Assembly: GCF_905220365.1 (NCBI RefSeq)
Contig: NC_061130.1
Location: 4,161,501-4,225,500 of the forward strand
Source: Vanessa cardui
Taxonomy: Eukaryota > Arthropoda > Insecta > Lepidoptera > Nymphalidae
Length of the DNA: 64,000 nucleotides
Direction of reading: 5' to 3'
The notes under the pieces were generated by a model that was given only the letters and a program-made list of their open reading frames with translations, had not been told where the DNA came from and did not search any database. Positions 12,784 through 24,053 of this stretch are shown here, piece after piece; the stretch's first letter is position 1, and the number at the start of each line of letters is the position of its first letter. A program made the position numbers and the translations under genes.

Positions 12784-13116
12784 AATATTATGATATAAAA
12801 ATCGTTGTCTTTAAATTAATATGCATAATATAATAGGTATATACATATTTAATTTAACAGGATTACTGTCACTATAAAACAGTTGTTCCTTTTTCAAACT
12901 AGTATTGTGACATTAAAAATCGTTGTCTTTAAATGAATATGCCTAAAATAATAGTTATAACTATATTTAATTTAACAGGGTTATTGTCGCTATAAAATAT
13001 TGTTCCTTTTTTAAGCTAGTATTATGACATTAAAAATCGTTGCCTTTAAATGAATATCCATAAAATAGTAGTTATATATGTACATATTTAATTTATCAGG
13101 GTTACGGTCGCTGTAG
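12784..13116. repeat. Tandem repeat, about 118-bp unit, nearly three copies
   Basis: The phrase AAAATCGTTG(T/C)CTTTAAAT recurs at 12,799, 12,917 and 13,034, and TTTAAT TTA(A/T)CAGG with its flanks recurs at the matching spacing. Units differ by scattered substitutions and small indels, and the third lacks its last 20 or so bases. No ORF spans it. Confidence 0.85.
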
Positions 13117-13529
13117 TTTTTCCAATTTTGTGCCTGTGTGGGTTGGGACGTTTCAGCGCAACATGGTCCAATTAAATCACTCCACCTATTACTATACCTA
13201 AAATCTGTCGGAATAATACTAAGTCTGACATGGTTGAGGACAAGTTGCTGGAATAGTTAGTTTAATCTAGCTGATTTGTTAAATGAGACGAGCGTGACAA
13301 CTGTATCTAGTTAATTTGTTAAATCAAACGTAGTTAACAAGTTGGGATCTCCGTTTAAAATTCATAACCGTAATTTGGTTGATTCATATGTTTTTTCAAA
13401 ATTTGTTTTTTAATATTATAAGTGTGTAAGTGGATTTATTGATTTGATTAACTCTCGGGATTAATCGAATGGATCTAAATCGATGTAATTACTTGTATTT
13501 TTTTTTTCTATTTTAGGCATGGATATTAT

Positions 13530-13790
13530 TTTTTAGATTGGCCACATACTGCTAATGGACGCCACCCATATTTCCAAACAAGCTTTGGACTGGAATCCCC
13601 ATGGGAAAAGAAAGCGTGGCCGTCCCCTTCAAACCTGGGGACGCACCGTGTTGATAGAGGCGGCGAGCTTTGGAATAACGTGGAGAGAGGTGAAGCCTGC
13701 AGCTCAAGACCGTTAGCGATGGAGGACATCTGAGGATGCCCTCTGCTCCATCTAGAGGACATAGGATATTAAGTCAAGTCAAGTCTATGG
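13530..13790 (+). pseudogene. RTE-like LINE 3' end relic
   Basis: One frame reads KQALDWNPHGKRKRGRPLQT, then ITWREVKPAAQDR, a stop, and RWR. This is the typical C-terminus of insect endonuclease-reverse transcriptase LINEs of the RTE type. In-frame stops show it is dead. It ends in short tandem AAGTC units (13,771-13,786), in keeping with the simple-repeat 3' ends of RTE elements. Confidence 0.75.
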
Positions 13791-13799
13791 GAAAATGCA

Positions 13800-14554
13800 C
13801 AGAATACCTCGAGTAAAATTTGATTTTTTTTTATTTAAATATATAAAACAATATAATTCACATAGCTTTCTATGCCAAGAAACAAAGTAGATGGAAGCGC
13901 AGTATAAACAGTTCCTTGCCTTTAAAGACTGACTAAGCCGTTCGACGCGTCACAACTTAAAATAAATCCAAAGAGCAAAAAGTAAGCGTATCTTTACAAA
14001 GGAAAATCTCACTACGTAGTAAAAGAGTGTCTGAACCTATTTAATACTAACTAGAAATATTTAAAGATCATACTTCTATTATAAATCGTACAAGTAAAAG
14101 TGTCTATCTGAACGTGATAAGCTGATTTTCATTACGGCTTATATTATTGGACAGAGTTATGTATATGACGGAGCAGCATGTACGAGCTCGTTTTTAAAAC
14201 ATGACGTCAGCATTGCTGACGTCACAAATGTCAGGGTCTCGATATCTCTCCATCCTCGAAGGTATGATTCCTCGAAGGAATGTATTCCAATCTCAGAAGA
14301 TCCGATCACTCCGAAGGCTCGAACAAGCCTGTCGATACCGGCAGCCGCTCGGCTTTTATATAACAAAAATGGGTGGGTAGACTATTCACTCAATATAACA
14401 CCGTTTTATAAACACTAAAAGATTTCAGACTAATTTAACATTTCAGAATTCACTAACAATTATTAATTTAATAATTAAACAGTCTTAAATTATTAAAAGA
14501 ATCATATCTGGTTTCGCGCTGACATTCCTTTAAGTATCATTTAAAACTAATTGT
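13800..14554. other. Unassigned DNA with a twin CRE palindrome
   Basis: No gene was recognised. The segment at 14,160-14,360 is richer in GC than its surroundings and includes the TGACGTCA pair listed separately. Confidence 0.4.
14202..14224. promoter_or_regulatory. Two TGACGTCA (CRE-like) sites in a near-perfect palindrome
   Basis: TGACGTCA occurs at 14,202-14,209 and again at 14,217-14,224, and the 23 bp are an inverted repeat but for the centre. TGACGTCA is the known CREB/ATF octamer. No adjacent gene is recognised, so a regulatory role is only a possibility. Confidence 0.35.
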
Positions 14555-14820
14555 TCCCGCGACTTTGTACGCGTTTGAATTTAACAAAGAAAAATATTAT
14601 TGTAGCCTAAGTTACTACTTATTATATTAATTATCTGCCAGGGAAAGTCCCGTCAAAATCGGCCCAGCCGTTCCAAAGATTAGCCGAAACAAATAGACAG
14701 ACAGACACACAAAAATTGTTTAAAATCTTATATAAGGTACATGGACCGTGTTTACATACATATGCATTGAGTGAAAAAGGGCTATTTTATTAGCTTACAA
14801 ACAGACACTCCTTTTATGAA
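14555..14820 (+). repeat. Repeat family D copy 2
   Basis: It contains TCCCGCGACTTTGTACGCGT, TCGGCCCAGCCGTTCCAAAG and ACAAACAGACACTCC in the family order. It is followed at once by a full family C copy. Confidence 0.7.
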
Positions 14821-14835
14821 TAGATGTCAGAAGTT

Positions 14836-15118
14836 ACTTGGTGGTAGGGCTTTGTGCAAGCCCGTCTGGGTAGGTACCACCCACTCATCAGTTATTCTAC
14901 CGCCAAATAACAGTACTCAGTATTGTTGTGTTCCCATTTGACGTGTGCGAGCCAGTGTAACTACAGGCACAAGAGACATAACATCTTAGTTCCTAAGGTT
15001 GGTGTCACATTGCCGATGTAAGGAATAGTTAATATTTCTTACAGCTTCATTGTCTATGGGTAATGGTGACCGCTTACCATCAGGTGGTGCTCGTTCGCCA
15101 ACCTATACCATAAAAAAA
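14836..15118 (+). mobile_element. SINE-like family C, full copy
   Basis: It runs from ACTTGGTGGTAGGGCTTTGT through CATAACATCTTAGTTCC to CTATACCATAAAAAAA. The last 60 or so bases resemble the 3' end of the Zenon-like LINE at 61.3 kb. I see no clear tRNA head, so this may be a non-autonomous LINE derivative rather than a classical SINE. Confidence 0.8.
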
Positions 15119-15544
15119 GTATAACTATGTTATTAGTAGTAGTTATTACTGATTCTACCAATGCGAAGTTACGTTTAACTAATATCGTTTAAAATAGTAA
15201 ATCTCTATGTATCATTGAATTATCTGCAGCTTACGTACACATTGATTGTTTGCGGCTTCAGTTGTAAACGATAACTTGGAACGAAACAATCACAGTGTGT
15301 GTTATTACGTTCAGGTAATTGCTATATCGTATTGTTTGCGTGACATAATTCCATTAATCATCCGAGGCTTGAATGAACTAGTCAGGGAACCAACATTAGT
15401 CAGCTTCAACACTGTTAGTTGTTTGTTTAAAAATATTTACTCGCATTATTTCGTTTCTGAAATACGATTCATTATAGAAACTGTTTTTTTTTTTTTTGTA
15501 TTATAATACATTATGAGTGAATGAACTATGAGCCAAAAATTAAA

Positions 15545-15825
15545 TAACAAACAACAACATCAACAACAGCCTGTAAATTTCCCACTGCTGGGCTTAATGT
15601 ATCCCTTTGAGGAGAATGTTTGGAACATATTCCACCACGCTGTTCCAATGCGGGTTGGTGTAATGCACATGTGGCAGAATTTCTATGAAATTAGACACAT
15701 GCAGGTTTCGTCGTGTTTTCAGATGCACGCACGAGATGAATTATAAACACAAATTAATCACGTGTATATTCAGTGGTGCTTGCCTGGGTTTGAACCTGCA
15801 AATGTTAAGATATACCACTGGGAAT
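15545..15825 (-). mobile_element. SINE family A copy 4, decayed head
   Basis: It has a left-hand CAACAACATCAACAACAGCC tail and the full body, but the tRNA-like head at the right is eroded after GGTTTGAACCTGC. Confidence 0.8.
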
Positions 15826-15865
15826 CATTCATAAATAATGATTACTTTACGATTAGGAGTACTTT

Positions 15866-16195
15866 TTACCCGACTTAAAAAAGGAGGAGGTTATCAATTC
15901 GTTTGTAAATATTTTTATTATGTCTCTTACCTCATAATTTTTGACTGGGTGAACCGATTTTAATAATATTTTTATTATATTTTTTCGTTGAAATGCTAGT
16001 GCTTCCCATACCAAAAGACGCCGGCTCCAAGTATAACAATAATCGCAACTAAATTGTATAATCGTAAATCAACTTTTATGTAGTCTATTATTTTTCATTT
16101 CATTTTACATTTTTTTGTTACTTTTAAGTGCATATTAATTTGTTTCGAAATAGTGTTTTCTTTGAGGTCGGTTTTTCTTATTGTTAAAATTTTTA
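15866..16195 (-). mobile_element. Element G copy with CCGACTT ends
   Basis: It starts CCCGACTTAAAAAAGGAGGA and ends GAGGTCGGTTTTTCTT, so the ends are inverted relative to each other. The body shares TTACCTCATAA and GCCGGCTCCAAGTATAAC-type words with the 43-45 kb elements. This is a non-coding MITE-like repeat. Confidence 0.65.
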
Positions 16196-16199
16196 CTTA

Positions 16200-18064
16200 T
16201 GTATTTAGTTAAGAACCAATATAAGTGATTCTAATTAAACTTCTATTCAATACAAACATAACCAGTATTCTCAATTGAAACAGCTCTATCATAAATATAT
16301 ATACAAACATTTTCTATTCCTTTTAATTTCCGCACAGAATGTCCGCTCAACTAACTAGACCACCCCCGATCGCCTAACTCAAAGTTTATTTCTGTGAAAT
16401 TTGTTCTTAGTACAAGCCAGCGTAAAAGGGATATATCTGACACACTGTTATGTAACTAAGATTATAAATCTCAGAGAAAATATGTCAATTTCACATAAAA
16501 TAAATGTATATATTGTTTTTATTTACAGTAAAAATAATAATGATCTCTTATTGTGATATATTTACATCAGGTAATGATAATAATATTATCGAAAAAGTCT
16601 CATAAAATAAAAATAAATGAAAATCCATAAATGTCTCCAGTCAGAAGGATTATTGATTCGAAAAAAAAAATGTGAATAACATTGAAACAAAAAGACATAT
16701 ATATTTATACATATACGTCTTCGTGCGCGTATGAATTTAACAAAATTGTTATTATTGTATTCTAAGTTTCTCTTTATTACATCAGCTAGCGAAGGCCTCG
16801 TCAAAATCGATCCATCCTTTACAGAGATTAGCCGAAACTAACGGACAAACACAAATTGTAAAAGTTGGTATTTTGCTATACGTAACGTCCACATACATAT
16901 ATATTTAGTAAGTAGTGGTTTTATATTTCAAGCAGACATATAGATAAAGAAACAACGCTGAGTAAGATACCCGTTCGCAATGGGGGACCTAATAGCACTG
17001 CAACTTACTGTGTTTTGACTGATGAGAAAAGTTTGAGGTTGTTGTGGTGTTTTGTTTTTAATTTCTATGAAATTAAATTATTTTTTGTAAAGTGCAGAAT
17101 TGTTCACAAATCACGTAATTGTGCTGCACACCAGATTAATAATATTTCAGCACAGTAATAACCATTCACCGACTTCCAATACATATAGTAAAATTTGAGT
17201 GTTTGTTTGTTATATTATAATAACAACTTTTAATGAATATATATGTATATATATATAGGCGAAACATAAACCGAAATAGATTTTTACAATTTTTGACTGT
17301 CTGTCTATTTGTTCCTTCTAATCTCTGGAACGGCTTGATCGCTTTTGACGAGACTTTCACTGGTAGAAATCTGATACACTAAGAAGAAACATAAGCTATA
17401 ACAAGAACTTTTTATTAAATTCAAACGCGCATGAAGACGCGGGCACAGCTAGTCTTATTTAATCATACGATTTACTGCGTTGCTAAGGTCTACAAACTTT
17501 CACTATAAAATATTCTCAAATAAAGAACGAACGCAATACTACGCAGACTCGAGTCAACTACAGATATTGTGATTTTTGAGAGACAATGATTAAAAGATTA
17601 ATTTCCAATATTCTAAATGAGTTTTTCTCTCGGTATTTTGAGTGCCTTCGGAAATAAGCAAAGGACATTGGTACTGTCTGAAGTCACTCCGGTCTCATCA
17701 GAATGCAGAGCCACTCAATAGCGAGATTGAATAAATAGAGGGTATTAGGTATACCTTTAAACCTGGCCAATTCAAAATGTCCTGCAATGCACTGCGTTTA
17801 CTGCTCTCATCAAAACAACGCCGTTCCCGTAATCGATTGTCCTACTAAGGCATCCCTATAAATACCCAAAGGAATATTACAAACATTATATGTTTCCCTT
17901 TGTTTTAAATAAATAATTAGTTGCAGTTTCAGAAGAAATTCATTGAACGTAACTTACGTTACATAAGGTAAAATTAAAATAAAACAACTATAAATTTACC
18001 TTCAAATATATAAATTGGTCTAGCGATAAAGCATTTACCCGTACATCAATACAAAATTGGCGTA
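16200..18064. other. Unassigned DNA with two family D copies
   Basis: Degraded family D copies lie at about 16,715-16,945 (+) and 17,185-17,455 (-). The rest, including 17,460-17,880, has no repeat match in the window and no gene I can recognise. Confidence 0.45.
17185..17455 (-). repeat. Repeat family D, minus-strand copy
   Basis: The reverse complement runs from CTAGCTGTGCCCGCGTCTTC to AAACACTCAAATTTTACTAT, with CGATCAAGCCGTTCCAGAGA inside. Its orientation is opposite to the copies at 4.6 and 14.6 kb. Confidence 0.65.
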
Positions 18065-18165
18065 TTCCAGTTAGAAAGGTAAGCGAGCCGGTGTAATTAC
18101 AGGCACAAGGGGCATAACATCTTAAGCCCCACGGTTAGCGGCGCATTGTGATGAGTGTTTTGTTC
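18065..18165 (+). repeat. SINE-like family C, internal fragment
   Basis: It contains GTAATTACAGGCACAAGGGG and CATAACATCTTA, the middle of family C only. Confidence 0.55.
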
Positions 18166-18424
18166 CAATTATGGAGCCAGTGTTACAAAATTGAAAATCG
18201 AAATATATTTTATTCAAGTAGGCTTATAATGCTACTTTTATATTGTTATTTTAAATATTATTATATTCAATGTAAAGCTTTGAGTTCCGATTCGGCTTGG
18301 TTCGTTGATACTCGTTCAAACTCGTTTTTTACCAATTAAATAGTAATACTGTGTAAAAAAATTAGAGTGATGGTGACCTTTATATCTTTATCGACTTTGG
18401 AACATTTAAGTAAAGAGCGTATTC

Positions 18425-18542
18425 TTTCTTAAAAGGTCGGCAATGCACCTGCAGAGGTTGTGTCGATGTTGCAGATGTTCATGGGCGGTGGTAGTCACTT
18501 TCCATCAGGTGAGCCTCCTGATTGTTAGCCTAGTACATAAGA
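18425..18542 (+). pseudogene. Zenon/CR1-like LINE 3' end, severely 5'-truncated
   Basis: AAAGGTCGGCAATGCACCTG through GGCGGTGGTAGTCACTTTCC matches the last codons and 3' UTR of the LINE ending at 61,382. There is no RT sequence. Confidence 0.75.
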
Positions 18543-18614
18543 AAATCTAGCTATGCCTGAAAATCTAAAATTCAAAAATTAAATTATTCATATTTGGTAT
18601 TCATTGGGTTTATT

Positions 18615-18770
18615 AAACAACAACAACTACAACAACAGTCTTTAAATTCCCACTGCTGGGCTAAAGGCCTCCTCTCCCTTTGAGGAGAAGGTTTTGGAAC
18701 ATATTACACCACGCTGTTCCAATGCGGGTTGGTGGAATGCACATGTGACAGAATTTCTATGAAATTTGTC
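18615..18770 (-). mobile_element. SINE family A copy 5, 5'-truncated
   Basis: It has a CAACAACTACAACAACAGTC tail at the left and the body as far as GAATTTCTATGAAATTTGTC. The tRNA-like head is missing. Confidence 0.8.
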
Positions 18771-19914
18771 CTTGACTCCGGGTTTATTAAAATGAAACTT
18801 AAATTAATTCGTAGGTGAAGTATCTAGTTCCAAATAAAACCTCCTTTTTTAAATCGGTTAAGCTTTCGTTGAGCATAACGAACGGCAATGAAATTATGTT
18901 TAATTTTTAAAAACACGAATGCGGTCTATTTTTTTCTTTTAGTAAGCGGCAACGGTGTCGACGTTCTTCGAAATGTAAACTCTATTTTCTTTCATTTTAA
19001 CGATAATTGGATAGCAAATTGACTTCGTAACAAAAACAAGTCATTTCGAAAGCAATAGATAAGTATAAATAATAATTATCTCATCCAATAACCGGGGTAT
19101 CAAAATGTTATTCTTTTTTCAAAATTTAAAAAAAAACAATTAAGCAGACCTACTTTGTTTCGTTCGAAAAAATACAGTTCTACAAAAATAATATTAATAT
19201 AATCGAGATACACATTTCATATAAACACGTACGATGGAATATTTCTTTCTAATTAATGTCATGTATGAAAACGAAATATTTGCACAAAAATGTTTCCACA
19301 AACTTAACATTTATGGTAACCCCAGCAGTACAAAGAATAACTATATTTCAGTCAGAAGGTTTTAAAGACAGAAGGGATTTAACGTCTTAGATCCATGACC
19401 TAATGACCATAATACGGTCATTTGTAAAATAAATTTTTACTGAAACATAATCCAATGGTCAAATGTTAACTAATTAACAGCTTTAGCTAATTTGCAGTGA
19501 CTGTTTTGAAAATCGAATTTTCTCTTGGTCAATGCCAGATGAAATCTGAAATCTTTCAGCATCTTAAGCGTGGAATACTTTAAGTCAATTTGCTTATACA
19601 TTTTTCGACTAACTTATTATTCGTACGCAGAATTTTTTGTCGAGATCGGGTCAAACGCAGCTGACGAAAATCCCATATAACGAGATCAGTTTTCCAGGAA
19701 ACAGGTCACTGAACGATCTATTTGATCTCCTTGTGGTTTTCGCTGTAGTGCTCTTTCCTAGACACACAATTACTAGCAGACAGAGATAAAAAAGTTTGCC
19801 ATGAAAAATGTTCTTTGTTGAAGCCTCGACAAAGTTTTTGTCAGTAACTGGCTATCTAAACTATATAAAAAAGCAATGTTCCGTATGTCTTTAAAACAAA
19901 ATATCGACAAATTA
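18771..19914. other. Unassigned AT-rich DNA
   Basis: No repeat shared within the window and no plausible exon was seen. Confidence 0.4.
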
Positions 19915-20090
19915 GTACAGGGTAGTGGTAGGGTAGTACGGTAGTATATGCACCACTCATTCATGTGCTATTATTCTACCGCTATACAGTAATACATTGT
20001 ATGCCTAGTGAGTGGATTTACGTAACTATAGACATAAGGGACATAAGCTCCTAAGATAAAATAGGAGTCACACTTGCTAAAAAAATGGAA
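19915..20090 (+). repeat. SINE-like family C, degraded copy
   Basis: GGTAGTGGTAGGG, TTCTACCGCTATACAGTA and AGACATAAGGGACATAAG retain the family order with many substitutions. Confidence 0.5.
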
Positions 20091-20685
20091 ATTGTCTTAC
20101 GTTTTTAATAGAGAGGTGATCCAGTTCTTTAGTTCCAGTAGTGCAGGTTTCGTTACACCTCGTAAGAACCGACTTAACCCGACTTTACACGAGAAAACGG
20201 TCATATGTATAATTTTTCCAGTTATAATATAACTCCTATTTCTTGAAGATTTGTGCAAATTCACCTGTGTAGGTACTACCCACTCTTGATATTCATATCA
20301 GGTAGCCCATACCCATTCGGAGATATATATAAAATAATAAATCACGCTTTACTTATTAACACCAAGAAATTATTTTAAACAAAATATATAAATAATAAAT
20401 AAAGTATCAACCGATATCCCGAAGCGTCTTTTTATCTTTTATAGAATTTCCGTACAACTTGTAACATTTTTTAAAAATACTGATCTCAATTTTTTATCAA
20501 GAAACGTTATTTACGTTTATTTTTATTTGGAAAACGAATTTATATTCGGAATTCTTAGATGCAATTAAATTTATTTTGACGTTGATCGTATCTTAGTTAT
20601 TTAATACTGATGAATATATTCTTTATGATATATATTCGATTTACAAATATCTTCTATACAAATACGAGAGAACAAGACAAATATA

Positions 20686-20895
20686 GAGACAACATCACAT
20701 ACATTACTCTCCCAATGTAAGTAGTTAAAGCACTTGTGTTATGGAAAACCAGTAGTTACGGCAGTTACCCAGACCTAAGACAACATAGAAAACTAATGAT
20801 AATCTACATCGACTCAGCCAGGAATCGAACCCAGGACCTCGGAGTGGCGTACCCATGAAAATCGGTGTGCACACCACTCGACCACGGAGGTCGTC
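20686..20895 (-). mobile_element. SINE family B copy 3
   Basis: The minus-strand head has GTGGTCGAGTGGTGTGC and GGGTTCGATTCCTGGC. The body matches copies 1 and 5. Confidence 0.85.
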
Positions 20896-20924
20896 AAATA
20901 AAATTGGAATCTGTTTGTAATATA

Positions 20925-21120
20925 AAAATTACCGCTTTTCACTAAATACATATGTATACCAAAATAACCTTCTTTACATTTTTTGTCCGTCTGTCTATTT
21001 ATTCGGGCTAATCTCTGGAACGGCTGTATCGATTTTGCCGGTACTTACATGGGCAGAAAACTAATGTAATAAGTAACAAAGACTACAAAAATAACAACGA
21101 AGTTGCGGACACAGCTTGTT
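20925..21120 (-). repeat. Repeat family D, minus-strand copy
   Basis: It contains AATTGGAATCTGTTTGTAAT and TAATCTCTGGAACGGCTGTA, the family D words in reverse. Confidence 0.65.
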
Positions 21121-22204
21121 TTGTAAATATATTTAGTCATTTATATAAAAGAAACGTTATCATAATAAGGCATAGCCACAAAATACATTACATTATTATT
21201 AACCGTCTTGAAGTATACGAAATTATATAAATATTTTCTTATGAACGCGTTAATTTTGTTAATAGAAGTATATAGTGTGTCTGTCTGGTGGCATTAAGAC
21301 GGAGAGATCGATCAACGAGAACTGACATGTCTAGACGAACCCCTACTTTTATCTAATACATCGTTCGCATTGTTAATACAAGGATTATCGATATCGTGTC
21401 AAATGAATTCTGAGTCCATAAAATGTCCGCTTGTCCGCCATTCCTAATACTAGTCTAACTTACGTCTTATCACAAAATAATATAATTCACTTCACTTATA
21501 CATAAATAGGACTGATGTGAAATTAAAATATATATGTATATATAATTTGTCTCAGTGATTATAGGATGACAGCTCAATGGTCTCATTTTGATTTTTATGA
21601 ACAAAAAGCTCCAGCCGATTGATGTGCAGAAAAATAATGATTATTATTAAAATTAATAATAATAATATTTACAAAATTGTTAATGTTTAAAAAACAATTA
21701 ATTTTAGAGAGCGGAACAAATACTGGCCGGTTAGACTGCGGTGCTACGGTTGTATAGAAAAAGAAAAACCCTAAGCAGAATTAAATTAAATGGTTGTCGA
21801 CGACATAAGGCATGGTTAATGTTTCTTACAGAGCCATTGTATATAAGCGATAGTGACCACTTACCATCAAGTGGCCAATATGCTCGTCCGCCAACCAATA
21901 GCATTAAAAAACCTCACTATAATTTAACAAACAGTTCATTCATTTATCTCTATAAAGATCTCTTTTTACACAGCTTCCATATGTAAAGCACCTATTTGTA
22001 TCGCTTTGAGCGAATCTACGATTGAGAAAGATATTCCTATCTACGAACGCGGCAGATTTACCAGTTGATACTATTACAGTTCAGCACACATTTGTTGATA
22101 TTCTCAATTCACCTAATAAGTTCTTGTATTTCAATACAATCGTATCATGATATCACAGTATAAAACAAAGCTGCTTACCACTGTCTGTCCAAATGTATGC
22201 TTAT
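21121..22204. other. Unassigned DNA with a family C tail at about 21,815-21,910
   Basis: The only recognised piece is a family C 3' end (CTTACCATCAAGTGGCCAAT, then GCTCGTCCGCCAACC). The short ORF over it is fortuitous. Confidence 0.45.
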
Positions 22205-22555
22205 AGCTTGTAAGCGTTTGAAATTAACAAAAAATATTATTATTGTAGCCTAAGTTACTCCTTATTTTATTAATTATATGCCAGTAGCCCCGTCAAAATC
22301 GGTCCAGCCGTTCAAGAGATTAGCCGGAACAGACAGACAGACAAAAATTGTAAAAAATATTATTTTGGTATACATATATTTATTTATATATTCTTTATTG
22401 CACCCAATCTTAAAACTAAAAAATAACATTTTCTTTACATATTAGTTGCTAAGGTGCAACAGGTATATACCGGGTATACATACATATCCAATGAGTAAAA
22501 TAGGACTATTCTAATAGTCAAACAGACACTGCAATTGTATTATATGTATAGATAA
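22205..22555 (+). repeat. Repeat family D copy with about 60-bp insertion
   Basis: It starts near GTAAGCGTTTGAAATTAAC and ends ACTGCAATTGTATTATATGT. An insertion (about 22,375-22,470, with ATTCTTTATTGCACCC) splits the copy. Confidence 0.65.
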
Positions 22556-23756
22556 TAATTATCGTTGAATAGAATTGTTGCCTTGAAATAGATAAACTAA
22601 TTTATAAAAACGAAAAGTTTTTATGGATTCATTCATAAGTATTTCAATCTAGTAAATATCAAATTGTCGGCCCCGTCGAGGGTGACAGGTGCCACTGAGT
22701 AACAATGTAATTACGCGAACAAAGGCAAACACACGGCTCAGCTATAGCCTTTTGTAAACGAAAACAAAGTCCCTAACTCTCGCCTTACGAATGTAAGAGG
22801 AAAAAATAACAAATAAAATGTAACATAAGTACCGGATATGCACAAGCCGCCGCTCAAACTGACTGTAAAAATGATAATTTACAAAGAAATTTACGTTCTA
22901 AATGTGTTAATGTTATTCCGTGAATAGTAATAAAGCAAATAAACAGTGGAAGGGTTAATTTGCGGTCGGCCGCTGTTGCCACAAACAATACAAGTGTCGT
23001 ACACGTAGTTACATATGTTATGCATAAGCGAGCTGGCATCGACTAAGATATGACGCTCTCAAATATTTGCCTGAAATCACTAACCCAAGCGAGCTATGAA
23101 ATCAATCAAAGACTATTTAAAATTGTAGAAATGTAAGTATCCGAAAATGTTTTTTAAAAAGTTTAATACTGCCTGCGAAAAGCTTTTGAATAAATTGTCC
23201 AGCCTCGGAAAATTGTTGGCTGTTGGTATTGTTTCCCAGTTTCACGAAGTCTATCCAACTTTCCTCATTAGGGCGATCTGTTACGGCGCGATGGAAATGC
23301 TTACAATATTTCGATCATGCTCCATAAACAGTAAATACATTTTTATTAAAAGTTATAAGAATCCTTTGACTTATTGGAAAATTTACTATGAACGGCGAAG
23401 CAATTCCGGCTTTTCAGCCCTTTAATAAGCGGAACAACTTTTTTATAAAGTATGAGAGATGAGATTATCTAAGCATACAGAGCATTTTCATTAAAAAATA
23501 AATCGTCCATTTTTTAGGACGCTTGTTGCTAGGACAAGCTATTTTTTATCATATCGAAAGCAGAAATGAATACAAAGACAAATTAAATTCTCACTAAATC
23601 CAACTTTGAATATAAATTAAACTCAATACCCATATAAAGAAGAAAAAATTGTGAATATTACGCGATACATTTAAAATATACATCAAAATTGTATCGTTAT
23701 TATAAAAATCTAATAAAGATGCTGAGCTAGTTTGGTTAAATTCATAACAGTTCATA
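22556..23756. other. Unassigned AT-rich DNA
   Basis: It holds a few short ORFs, the longest at 23,147-23,425 (92 codons), with no domain I recognise and no convincing splice context. Confidence 0.4.
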
Positions 23757-23758
23757 GA

Positions 23759-24053
23759 AACAACAAACAACAACAGCCTGTCCCACTGCTGGGATAAGGC
23801 CTCCTTTCCCTTTGAGGAGAAGGTTTGAACATATTCCACAAAGCTGTTCCAATGCGAGTTGGAAGAAACAAGTGGCAGAATTTCGCTGAAATTAGTCACA
23901 TGCAAGTTTCCTCACGATGTTTTCCTTCACCGCAGAACACGAGATGAATTAGAAACAAAAATTAAGCACATGAATATTCAGTGGTGCTTGCCTGATTCAA
24001 ACCAGTAATCCTCAGTAAAGATGAGCGTTCTAATCACTGGGCCCTCTCGACCC
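23759..24053 (-). mobile_element. SINE family A copy 6
   Basis: It has the tail CAACAAACAACAACAGCC at the left, then the body, and a head decayed to GGCCCTCTCGACCCC at the right. Internal deletions sit near 23,780 and 23,860. Confidence 0.8.

Noticed and set aside
23147..23425. 92-codon ORF
   Set aside because: No recognisable domain; its length is not unusual for this amount of DNA in six frames.
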